From Haladaptatus sp. DJG-WS-42 (GTDB lineage: Archaea; Halobacteriota; Halobacteria; Halobacteriales; Halococcaceae), in contig NZ_CP147243.1 of assembly GCF_037198285.1 (NCBI RefSeq), positions 1,364,001 to 1,428,000 on the forward strand: a DNA stretch of 64,000 bases. The letters are read 5' to 3'. The notes under the pieces are model-generated. The model searched no databases. It saw only the letters and a program-made list of their open reading frames with translations, and had not been told where the DNA came from. The stretch's first letter is position 1, and each line of letters starts with the position of its first letter. Both the position numbers and the translations under genes were made by a program. Below are positions 37,877 through 48,497 of this stretch, piece by piece.

Positions 37877-38392
37877 ATGGAGAAAGTCAGGGTTGACGCA
37901 GTCGAACAGGTGAAAGACCCCTATCCGCGCTCGCCGGGACCGTTCCGGGTCGGACTCGCACTCGGGGCGACGGATGTCGGGCTCAACTACTTCGAACTTG
38001 GCGCAGGCGAGGCGTTCTCGGGCGGATATCACACCCACCACGACCAAGAGGAGATTTTCTACGTCCAGTCGGGGACGGCCACGTTCGAGACTGAGGCTGG
38101 AACCGAGCAGGTGACCGCGGGCGAAATCATCCGTTTTGGGCCGGGTGAGTTCCAACACGGCTACAACGACGGCGACGAACGCGTCTCGGGACTCGCCATC
38201 GGCGCACCGTTTGGCAGCGACGACGTGGAAATCCTGAAAGAATGTCCCGACTGCGGCGACCGTACCTTTCACCGCCGCCGGTCGCTGCTGAGCGACGATG
38301 TGACCAGCGAAGACCTGCAACTGCTCTGCCCCGACTGTGGAACGAAGATGATTCCGACGCATCGCGGCGAGGAAGGCGAACCGGAGCGGTAG
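37877..38392 (+). CDS. Cupin protein with C-terminal zinc ribbon
   Basis: This 171-residue protein has a cupin barrel with metal ligands in GGYHTHHDQEEIFYVQSGTA (near residues 50-69) and EFQHGYNDGD near 95. A separate zinc-ribbon tail with two CPDCG knuckles (ECPDCGDRTF and LCPDCGTKM, residues about 120-157) follows. Cupins bind small ligands, sugars or act as dioxygenases; the zinc ribbon suggests nucleic-acid or protein contact. The function is unknown. It is monocistronic; a tRNA gene follows on the other strand. Confidence 0.82.
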   Translation: MEKVRVDAVEQVKDPYPRSPGPFRVGLALGATDVGLNYFELGAGEAFSGGYHTHHDQEEIFYVQSGTATFETEAGTEQVTAGEIIRFGPGEFQHGYNDGDERVSGLAIGAPFGSDDVEILKECPDCGDRTFHRRRSLLSDDVTSEDLQLLCPDCGTKMIPTHRGEEGEPER

Positions 38393-38483
38393 ACCGTCAC
38401 TGCACTATTCTTTGCAGTTGATTTACTGTCTCAGAACCGAACAGCAGACTCCTCTCAAAACCAATCGGAGAACGAGCAAAACA

Positions 38484-38678
38484 GAGCACGATGGGATTCG
38501 ACCGACGCCGAGACGGTCGCTCGCTTCGCTCGCGCTGCGACTCGTCTCCTTCAAATCCCATGACAGCCGTTCCTTCTCACTGTCGTTTGTCGGAAATGAC
38601 GAGCACGATGGGACTGAGCAAACGCGGAGCGTTTGCGAGGTACATCGTGCGAGTGAGAAATCGCTCCGCGATTTCGAA
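38484..38678. repeat. Two partial copies of the tRNA-Arg 3' end with palindromes
   Basis: Reading the plus strand, an 18-base copy of the tRNA-Arg 3' end (GAGCACGATGGGATTCGA) lies at 38484-38501. A 13-base copy, GAGCACGATGGGA, lies at 38601-38613. The functional gene's own copy starts at 38680. Between them are palindromes: GCAAACGC/GCGTTTGC at 38618-38636; GAAATCGC/GCGATTTC at 38657-38675; GCACGATG/CATCGTGC at 38603 and 38643; and a large imperfect hairpin at 38491-38561. All copies are in the same orientation, downstream of the tRNA. This is not a CRISPR, because spacers are palindromic and unequal. Confidence 0.85.
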
Positions 38679-38753
38679 CGAGCACGATGGGATTCGAACC
38701 CACGACCGTCGGATTAGAAGTCCGACGCTCTATCCAGACTGAGCTACGTGCCC
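38679..38753 (-). tRNA. tRNA-Arg (anticodon TCT)
   Basis: This 75-nt minus-strand tRNA folds fully: acceptor GGGCACG pairs with CGTGCTC (one G-U pair), the D-arm contains AGCTCAGTCTGGATAGAGC, and the anticodon loop is CTTCTAA. GTTCGAATC forms the T loop, with discriminator G. No intron and no encoded CCA are seen. It decodes AGA/AGG. Its 3' end is duplicated twice downstream. Confidence 0.95.
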
Positions 38754-38799
38754 TACCGGTCGTTCTCGGTGACAGTCAAAAATTGTAGCGGTCTGCGTT

Positions 38800-39177
38800 T
38801 TACCCGTCGAAGCGGTACAGCGAGGTGACGAAGGGGAGGAGATTGAACATCCAGTAGGCGATGGGGAGGCCGATGATAGTGATGGCGAAGAAGGCCGCGA
38901 TGTTCGCCCATGCGAGGCTGAGCCACCAGCCGATGACGATGAAGTAGATGAGTCTGACGACCAGTGAGTGCTGTCCACGGGTCGAATCGGGTGCAGAGAG
39001 CGAGCGCGGCTCTTTCAGCGTGAGGGCGGTCGGGACGAGGTTGATGAGTTTGATGCCGAGCGGGAGGAGGATGATGGTGGCGTTCAGGAACCACGCGATG
39101 TTGATGAGCGCAGGGGTGAGCCACCAGCCAATGGCGACAAACCAGAGGGCGCGGACTAACAGGGGGCGTTGTGCCAT
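38800..39177 (-). CDS. YccF-family membrane protein
   Basis: This 125-residue protein has two repeats of the same hydrophobic unit, WFVAIGWWLTPALINIAW near residues 12-29 and YFIVIGWWLSLAWANIAAF near residues 77-95. Each unit is followed by a short second helix containing the LPLGIKLIN or LPIAYWMFN half. This internal duplication is the YccF domain. The function is unknown. ATG 39177 was chosen over an upstream start at 39240 that overlaps the next gene's leader. It lies upstream of tRNA-Arg on the same strand. Confidence 0.82.
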   Translation of the reverse strand: MAQRPLLVRALWFVAIGWWLTPALINIAWFLNATIILLPLGIKLINLVPTALTLKEPRSLSAPDSTRGQHSLVVRLIYFIVIGWWLSLAWANIAAFFAITIIGLPIAYWMFNLLPFVTSLYRFDG

Positions 39178-39260
39178 GGCTGTCGTAGGTGATGAAGGGA
39201 GAAAAGTCGCACTCAATCGGAGCAGAGGGCTTATGCGCATCTCACGAGTACGCCGACGTA

Positions 39261-39851
39261 ATGCGTGTTATCGGTATCGTCGGACTGCCGGGAAGCGGCA
39301 AAAGCGAGGCCGCGACGGTTGCGAAGGAACTCGAGATCCCCGTGTTGACCATGGGGGACGTCATCCGGGCTGAGTGTCGTGAGCGTGGCCTCGACATCAC
39401 GGAGGACAACATGGGGCTGGTCGCCACTGACCTACGGGAGCACGGCGGGCTTGCGGCCGTGGCAGACCGGTCGCTCCCGCTCATCGAGGCGCGGCTGGAA
39501 GACAGCGACGTCGTGCTTGTCGATGGGATTCGCGGCGCGGCGGAGGTCGAACGCTTCGAGGAGGCGTTCGGTGACGAGTTCGTCCTCGCAAGCATCGAAG
39601 TGCCCTTCGAGACGCGGCTTGCCCGGATTCGAGACCGTGGCAGAGACCCGACGGCCGAAGCAAAGGCTGACCTGCGTGAACGCGACGAACGCGAACTCGG
39701 CTACGGCATGGGCGAGGCCATGGAACTGGCGGACGTGGTCATCGAGAACACGACCTCGCTCACCGCATTTCACGAATCGATTCGGACGCTTCTCGAAGAC
39801 GGTATCGACGCCCTTGAGACAGTACCGGATGAATCGGAGGACACCGAATGA
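39261..39851 (+). CDS. UPF0200-type P-loop nucleoside kinase-like protein
   Basis: This 196-residue protein has a Walker A at residues 8-15 (GLPGSGKS) and a DVVLVDGIRGAAEVERF region matching the P-loop kinase fold related to dephospho-CoA kinase and adenylate kinase. LARIRDRGRDP is a lid-like basic segment. The C-terminus is acidic. It is coupled by ATGA to the following RNA-binding-like gene, a pair conserved in archaea. The substrate is unknown. Confidence 0.87.
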   Translation: MRVIGIVGLPGSGKSEAATVAKELEIPVLTMGDVIRAECRERGLDITEDNMGLVATDLREHGGLAAVADRSLPLIEARLEDSDVVLVDGIRGAAEVERFEEAFGDEFVLASIEVPFETRLARIRDRGRDPTAEAKADLRERDERELGYGMGEAMELADVVIENTTSLTAFHESIRTLLEDGIDALETVPDESEDTE

Positions 39852-40267
39852 TATACTCCGTCGATGTCGAAATCACGGCTCCAGTCAAGGGGACTGAGGT
39901 CACAGACCGCGTGGCTGATGCAATCACGAACATCTTTCCCGAGGCAACGGTTTCGACGCAGCCAAGAGAGTTGGTGGCAGAAGCCCACAGCATGGATCAC
40001 TTCTCGCAGTGCCTGCACAAACAGCAGATTCTCGACACCGCCCGCGGTGAGTTCTTTTCGACGCTCGAAGGCGACACGTTCTCCTTTGAGTTGAAAAAGC
40101 AGGCGGCGTTCAAGGGCGTCGTGAACTTCTCGGTGGGCAATCCCGGTGAACTCGGCGACCTCTCGGTTCGCGTGCGCGTGCACGAACCAGACGTTGAACA
40201 GTTCATCGACCACATCGCGCCGCCGACGGAGGACGGAAAGCCGGTCACTCCCGAGGACGCTCGTTGA
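39848..40267 (+). CDS. UPF0201-type RNA-binding-domain protein
   Basis: This 139-residue protein has an RNA-binding-domain-like alpha/beta fold: IYSVDVEITAPVKGTEV at the start, the central LHKQQILDTARGEFFSTLEG, and SFELKKQAAFKGVVNFS. It belongs to the archaeal UPF0201 group. It is coupled to the kinase-like gene by a four-base overlap. Its 3' end overlaps the convergent molybdoenzyme gene by 23 bp. Confidence 0.85.
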   Translation: MIYSVDVEITAPVKGTEVTDRVADAITNIFPEATVSTQPRELVAEAHSMDHFSQCLHKQQILDTARGEFFSTLEGDTFSFELKKQAAFKGVVNFSVGNPGELGDLSVRVRVHEPDVEQFIDHIAPPTEDGKPVTPEDAR

Positions 40268-41321
40268 ATCCACTCACGAAAATCGCCAGCCATTCGCTCA
40301 CGTCTCTTTGTTCTCGCAGCTCGATTGCGGTAATCCACTTGACCCACTGAAAGCCGCGTCTCCCCGGAGCGACCAGTCTGAGCGGCGCACCGTGACCGTG
40401 GGCGAGCGCCTCGCCGTCTACGTGGGTTGCAAGAAGTGCGTCGCGGGCTTCCGCAAGGGGGAGACTCCACCGGTAACCGGTCACCGATTGGAACGAAACC
40501 CAGCGTGCCTTCGAGGTGGGTTCTGCGAGGTCTATGAGTGCGCCAACGCGAACGCCCTGCCAGTCGTGGTCTGAGTACCAGCCACTCGTACAGTCGAGGA
40601 TGGCGCGGGTTTCGTCTTCTGCTGTGAGGTCGTCGTAGCGAAACGAGCGTGGCTGTTTGAGTTCACCAGTGAGCGAAAGTGTCCAGTCTGTAACCTCGAT
40701 TGGGGCTGGGTCGTCTGCGACCCAACTGGTCAACGGGAAGGCGTTTCCCGCATTGCTCCCCCGTTCTTTCGAGCCGGTGAATCGTCTGGTTGCGCCGGGG
40801 AGGGCGAGGAGTCGGTTTGTTGCCTGTTGAACGCGCCACGTGAGCGCGCCGAACACGAGGAGTGAGCCGTACTGGAGGGCGGTTCGACGGTCGATGAAAT
40901 CAGCGGGTTGTGGCGTGTGGTAGTGGCGTCTCAGGTGGAGCAAGAGGACGGGGACGACGAGCAGGCCAAGCGCGATGTGGACGTTGAGTGCGTTCCAGAC
41001 CACGAATCGAAAATCACCACCAAACGCCCAGTACACGCCGGTTGCGAGCGCGCCAACGGTGAGTGCAACGAGGAGTATTGAGAGTGTTGTCGTCCACTTC
41101 CCAGCAACCCGTGTTCTGAGTCGAGGAGCGACGCGCCGGAGTTTCCAGCCAACGAGCACGGTGAGAATGAAGCCGAGCACACCGTGGCTGACGAAGAGGA
41201 TGGCGTCCGCGGCTTCCCCGGAGACGAGGCTGATGAGACCGGTTGCGACTTCGAGGGCGACGACCAGAAACAGCGTCCAGTCGAGCGTTCGAGCAGACGG
41301 TTCGAACCGGAAGCGCGCCAT
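40245..41321 (-). CDS. Membrane-anchored molybdopterin oxidoreductase (sulfite oxidase-like)
   Basis: This 358-residue fusion has an N-terminal domain (residues about 10-130) with four helices and membrane histidines (SHGVLGFIL, VHIALGLLV, LHLRRHYHTP) like a cytochrome b561/DUF4405-type diheme module. A C-terminal sulfite-oxidase-like molybdopterin domain (about 195-355) follows. The Mo-ligating cysteine is in LDCTSGWYSDHDWQGVRV near residue 242. The ligand-rich late segment is ALAHGHGAPLRLVAPGRRG. The arrangement resembles YedY-YedZ fused in one chain; the substrate is unknown. It is convergent with the UPF0201 gene. Confidence 0.85.
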   Translation of the reverse strand: MARFRFEPSARTLDWTLFLVVALEVATGLISLVSGEAADAILFVSHGVLGFILTVLVGWKLRRVAPRLRTRVAGKWTTTLSILLVALTVGALATGVYWAFGGDFRFVVWNALNVHIALGLLVVPVLLLHLRRHYHTPQPADFIDRRTALQYGSLLVFGALTWRVQQATNRLLALPGATRRFTGSKERGSNAGNAFPLTSWVADDPAPIEVTDWTLSLTGELKQPRSFRYDDLTAEDETRAILDCTSGWYSDHDWQGVRVGALIDLAEPTSKARWVSFQSVTGYRWSLPLAEARDALLATHVDGEALAHGHGAPLRLVAPGRRGFQWVKWITAIELREQRDVSEWLAIFVSGFNERPRE

Positions 41322-41420
41322 TGTCGTGTGGTGGTAGGTGGTGGACGAATTTAGCCCTCCTGCCGGTGGCGCGACAGGGTTGTGACTCTCCGGTGTGAAT
41401 TTGGAAGGGAGCGGAGTCGC

Positions 41421-41618
41421 TTAGAACTCGTGTTCGACCTTGTCCTGGTCTGCTTTCTGGATGATGATCTTCCCCTCGCGTACGCGGACGAACACTTCGT
41501 CGCCGATATCCATCCCTGCAACTTTCAGCTCGTCTTCGTGCAGGTTCAGGTGCACGTTGTGGTAGTCCCCATTTTCGTCTTTTGCCCCACTCGGACTGAG
41601 CTTCTTTTTCCGTACCAT
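41421..41618 (-). CDS. Small AbrB-like/swapped-hairpin protein
   Basis: This 65-residue protein has a basic start (VRKKKLSPSG), a beta-rich middle and a MDIGDEVFVRVREGKIIIQKAD end. The latter resembles the second hairpin of AbrB/MazE-type domains. It could bind DNA as a dimer or be an unrelated beta protein. A TACTTAAGT-like element (minus strand) near 41651-41661 could be its promoter. It is divergent from MC1. Confidence 0.6.
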   Translation of the reverse strand: MVRKKKLSPSGAKDENGDYHNVHLNLHEDELKVAGMDIGDEVFVRVREGKIIIQKADQDKVEHEF

Positions 41619-41884
41619 CGCGGTATCTTATTCGCAGGTTCGCTGTAGTGGATACTTAAGTCTACCGTGAGTCGGCCTGTATTGAAGCGTCAGGGCGTTC
41701 GAGGCGTCATCATATTTAAAATGAGGGGTGCGTGCAAGGGTTGCATATACCAGTCGAGTCCCCGATTTTCGCTCGAATCAGCCAATTTCCCTGAATCACG
41801 TATATAAAGATGGCGTCGGAGTACCCCGATTTTGGGGATATCTTTATTAGGTGGCATGTGCTCGTTTGACATGGAGCCAAAACC

Positions 41885-42199
41885 ATGGCACGTAGTGAGG
41901 ATTCAAAGCGCAACTTTGCCCTGCGCGACAAGAGCGGTAAGGAATCGAGCGTCTTCTCAGGACGAACCCCACGACAGGCAGCTCTCAAGGCGGCCCGTCG
42001 GCTGAAACCAGCGAAAAGTGAGAGTGCGGCAAAGCGCACCGAGCTTCGCCTGCGCGAGAAAGGGACGACGAAAGTCCACATCTACGATGGCTGGGCCTGG
42101 AAGGAAGAAGCGCCCGATGATAAGCCAAACTGGATGCCCTCCGTCATCACCGAGGCCAACGTCTCGAAGAAGGGTATCGAACACTTAGAAGAGATCTAA
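41885..42199 (+). CDS. Non-histone chromosomal protein MC1
   Basis: This 104-residue DNA-bending protein of the MC1 family compacts archaeal chromosomes. RNFALRDKSGKESSVFSGRT at residues 9-28 and PRQAALKAARRL follow the family pattern. ELRLREKGTTKVHIYDGW and the end region PNWMPSVITEANVSK complete it. The start is ATG 41885; a TATA-like CTTTATTA at 41842-41849 precedes it with normal spacing. It is placed just before the rRNA promoter region, which may reflect chance. Confidence 0.93.
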   Translation: MARSEDSKRNFALRDKSGKESSVFSGRTPRQAALKAARRLKPAKSESAAKRTELRLREKGTTKVHIYDGWAWKEEAPDDKPNWMPSVITEANVSKKGIEHLEEI

Positions 42200-42535
42200 G
42201 CTCGCATTCATCGCATTTTTCGGCCATACTTACTCTTTCCGCACGCTCGCGTATCGCGCTCGGACAGGGTGCTCCTCGCGAGACCGTGTCTCCTATACCA
42301 CTCCTACTCGTAGATTCGTCTGCGCGGCCAACACCCGACCAGACCTGACGCGACAGGCGAGGGATGATCGGTCGGCCTCCATCCGCGCGACACCATTCAT
42401 CGAGCAGTCTGTGTGACGAGCTGCCGCGCTGTTTGTTCTGAACCACTGTGTACCGTGGGAACTGTGTGGCTCTCCTCTCGCGGGTCGTGTCGTCAGTACC
42501 CATGAAACCGCATGACGAAGCGCCCTTCGTTCGAC
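42200..42535. other. Gene-free stretch before the rRNA promoters
   Basis: Between MC1 and the first rRNA promoter there are about 335 bases with no convincing gene. Open frames here are short and lack haloarchaeal codon character. It may hold MC1 transcript termination signals or upstream rRNA control sites; I can identify neither with confidence. Confidence 0.5.
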
Positions 42536-42538
42536 GGC

Positions 42539-42545
42539 CTTAAGT
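42539..42545 (+). promoter_or_regulatory. rRNA promoter P1 (CTTAAGT)
   Basis: TCGACGGCCTTAAGTGTAAC contains the haloarchaeal rRNA TATA-equivalent CTTAAGT, with a TTCGA-type element just before. Unlike P2-P4 it lacks the mirrored arm downstream. It is the most distal of four spaced 82-95 bp apart. Confidence 0.8.
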
Positions 42546-42633
42546 GTAACCCCCCCATCCGGAATAATGTGAAGCAGCGCAGGAGGGTCGGACGCCCGAC
42601 CTGGCCTCGTTGCACCGGATTGCATCCGTAGCC

Positions 42634-42640
42634 CTTAAGT
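42634..42640 (+). promoter_or_regulatory. rRNA promoter P2 (CTTAAGT in a palindrome)
   Basis: The element sits in GCCCTTA-AGTGTG-TAAGGGC, a perfect 7-bp inverted repeat (42631-42650). ATTCGGGATTAATAAGC follows in the start-site region. Confidence 0.8.
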
Positions 42641-42715
42641 GTGTAAGGGCATTCGGGATTAATAAGCGCGGGACGCCCGGAAATCGATACCCGGCGTCCA
42701 CCTGATTCCGATGCC

Positions 42716-42722
42716 CTTAAGT
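42716..42722 (+). promoter_or_regulatory. rRNA promoter P3 (CTTAAGT in a palindrome)
   Basis: It has the same 20-base palindrome as P2 (42713-42732), preceded by ATTCCGAT. The predicted start site is in GGATGTAATGTGAAGCGCG. Confidence 0.8.
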
Positions 42723-42806
42723 GTGTAAGGGCGCTCGGATGTAATGTGAAGCGCGGGAGGTCGGAGCCACCCTCCGACACCCAACTTCGAATCGGAATCC
42801 GACGCC

Positions 42807-42813
42807 CTTAAGT
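42807..42813 (+). promoter_or_regulatory. rRNA promoter P4 (CTTAAGT), proximal
   Basis: GCCCTTAAGTGGGTAAGGAC is the same design with one mismatch in the second arm. It lies about 320 bp before the 16S 5' end. Confidence 0.8.
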
Positions 42814-42999
42814 GGGTAAGGACATTCCGAATGAATGCAGACAGAAAGCAAGCGTGACTGGGCGACGGTTGAATCCCGTCCCCACTCATGGGCCGACACG
42901 CCCCGTTCGATGGGTTTATGACCCATCCCGGAGTATGTTCAGGTCCGAAGGAAATGAGGATTCCACCCCTGCGGTCCGCCGTAAAGATGGGATCTGATG

Positions 43000-43031
43000 T
43001 TAGCCTTGATAGTTCGGTGACACCCGATCGG
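43000..43031 (+). other. 5' strand of the pre-16S processing stem
   Basis: TAGCCTTGATAGTTC (43001-43015) and CCCGATCGG (43023-43031) pair with GAACTATCAAGGCT (44689-44702) and CCGGTCGGG (44673-44681). Between the helices small bulges remain, matching the bulge-helix-bulge motif cut by the archaeal splicing endonuclease in pre-16S maturation. Confidence 0.8.
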
Positions 43032-43135
43032 TAATCGTGTGTCGTCGAACTTGTGATACCAATAGCGATTTAGCGATATGGTAGCTGTGTTTCATACACA
43101 GCTCCCGCCACACCCCCCTGGTTTACCAGGGGAAC

Positions 43136-44608
<1,473 letters not shown>

Positions 44609-44671
44609 AAAGACCGGGATCGGGCTTCGGCCCGACCCACCTTAACTGGTTTCACAGTTCGACCGCGTTTC

Positions 44672-44704
44672 ACCGGTCGGGCACCTTAGAACTATCAAGG
44701 CTGA
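44672..44704 (+). other. 3' strand of the pre-16S processing stem
   Basis: CCGGTCGGG and GAACTATCAAGGCTGA here close the long helix with 43000-43031, so mature 16S lies within one loop. The tRNA-Ala begins 23 bp later. Confidence 0.8.
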
Positions 44705-44727
44705 CAGCTGCCTTCCAGTTGGAAGGC

Positions 44728-44799
44728 GGGCCCATAGCTCAGTGGTAGAGTGCCTCCTTTGCAAGGAGGATGCCCAGGGTTCGAATCCCTGTGGGTCCA
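44728..44799 (+). tRNA. tRNA-Ala (anticodon TGC)
   Basis: This 72-nt tRNA lies in the 16S-23S spacer. Acceptor GGGCCCA pairs with TGGGTCC, the anticodon loop is TTTGCAA and the T loop is TTCGAATC, with discriminator A. Its position between 16S and 23S is the usual archaeal arrangement. No intron is seen. Confidence 0.97.
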
Positions 44800-44829
44800 T
44801 GCAAACGTGTTCAATCACGAACCGTGCCC

Positions 44830-44836
44830 CTTAAGT
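44830..44836 (+). promoter_or_regulatory. Internal rRNA promoter in the 16S-23S spacer
   Basis: CCCCTTAAGTGTGGGACGG repeats the CTTAAGT core of P1-P4, downstream of tRNA-Ala and 175 bp before 23S. Spacer promoters of this kind are known in Halobacterium. It may top up 23S/5S synthesis. Confidence 0.65.
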
Positions 44837-44950
44837 GTGGGACGGCGCTTTGATTGAATACCTGCAAGAACCGATGCACCACTCCGTGTAAGCGCGAGTG
44901 GGAAGGGTTGAACGCATCATCTTACCCGATGTGTGCGTGATGACGCTGTG

Positions 44951-44991
44951 TGTACGTGCAATCCAGACGTCCACTGGACGCGTTCCGAGTC
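44951..44991 (+). other. 5' strand of the pre-23S processing stem
   Basis: TGTACGTGCAATCCAG (44951-44966) pairs perfectly with CTGGATTGCACGTACA at 47967-47982. GGACGCGTTCCGAGTC (44976-44991) pairs with the near-complement at 47941-47957. The interruption between helices is compatible with a bulge-helix-bulge site. Confidence 0.8.
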
Positions 44992-45010
44992 ACAACCGGA
45001 ACAAACAATC

Positions 45011-47926
<2,916 letters not shown>

Positions 47927-47940
47927 CCGCATTACGGATG

Positions 47941-47983
47941 GACTTCGGAACGAGTCCAGGCGTAAACTGGATTGCACGTACAT
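47941..47983 (+). other. 3' strand of the pre-23S processing stem
   Basis: This is the complement of 44951-44991. It bounds the mature 23S and separates it from 5S by about 70 bp. Confidence 0.8.
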
Positions 47984-48053
47984 TACAGCACATACCACCG
48001 ATAACTGGTGTTCACCACACACGGTGCCAGTGGTTCGATTCCACAGATCGGCG

Positions 48054-48284
48054 TTAAGGCGGCCAGAGCGGCAGGGTCACTCCCGTACCCATCCCGAACA
48101 CGGAAGATAAGCCTGCCTGCGTTCCAGTGAGTACTGGAGTACGAGAGTCTCTGGGAGAGCTGACCCGCAAGGGTGACAAGGTACAGTCCCAGGACTGCCA
48201 TCCATAGTACACGCAGGGTTTGTCCCGGTGGAATTGGAGAACAGTCCGTTATAACGGTCTGCCACCAGTGGTTCGCCGCCTCCA
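48054..48284 (+). rRNA. 5S ribosomal RNA with a long internal insertion
   Basis: TTAAGGCGGCC at the 5' end, CCCGTACCCATCCCGAACACGG in the middle (loop region) and TTCGCCGCC at the 3' end are standard haloarchaeal 5S. The total length is about 231 nt instead of about 122, because 48157-48268 interrupts the sequence after CTCTGGGA. This is the length and position known for Halococcus morrhuae 5S rRNA. Terminal pairing GGCGGC/GCCGCC is intact, so the RNA should fold and function. Confidence 0.93.
48157..48268 (+). other. Insertion within 5S rRNA
   Basis: About 112 bases, replacing about four in ordinary 5S (net about 108), sit between CTCTGGGA and TGGTTCGCC. The segment is itself structured: CAGTCC-CA-GGACTG (48184-48197) is a perfect hairpin, and CAGTCCGTTA/TAACGGTCTG (48242-48261) is a near-perfect one. 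No ORF, tRNA or splice-site motif is recognised in it. Confidence 0.85.
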
Positions 48285-48303
48285 TTCATACTTCATTCAT
48301 CAA

Positions 48304-48331
48304 GCCTAGAGCGAGAGCTCTGGGCTTTTTT
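48304..48331 (+). terminator. Hairpin plus T-run after 5S rRNA
   Basis: GCCTAGAGC (48304-48312) and GCTCTGGGC (48317-48325) form a nine-pair stem with one wobble and a four-base loop, followed directly by six T. Oligo-T alone is enough for archaeal termination; the hairpin makes this a strong end for the rRNA transcript, before tRNA-Cys. Confidence 0.75.
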
Positions 48332-48421
48332 CATTTACAGACGGCGAGTGACAACGCTCACGTCTGGTGATTCGTCACAGACCGCTACGCTTAAGCGACT
48401 CACCCCTCTACCATGTGATGC

Positions 48422-48497
48422 GCCAAGGTGGCAGAGTCCGGCCAAACGCAGCGGCCTGCAGAGCCGCCCATCGCCGGTTCAAATCCGGCCCTTGGCT
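48422..48497 (+). tRNA. tRNA-Cys (anticodon GCA)
   Basis: This 76-nt tRNA has acceptor GCCAAGG pairing with CCTTGGC, anticodon loop CTGCAGA and T-arm CCGGTTCAAATCCGG. Its discriminator T is the cysteine identity base. It follows 5S, beyond a strong terminator, so it probably has its own promoter (CGCTTAAGCG near 48387-48396). Its 3' 24 bases recur 99 bp downstream. Confidence 0.96.

Noticed and set aside
38484-38680. Possible CRISPR array near tRNA-Arg
   Set aside because: There are only three repeat units of unequal length, all derived from the tRNA 3' end. Spacers are palindromic and unequal, and there are no cas genes.
48157-48268. 5S insertion as an archaeal intron
   Set aside because: I could not draw a bulge-helix-bulge motif across its ends, and in Halococcus the insert is known to remain in mature 5S rRNA.
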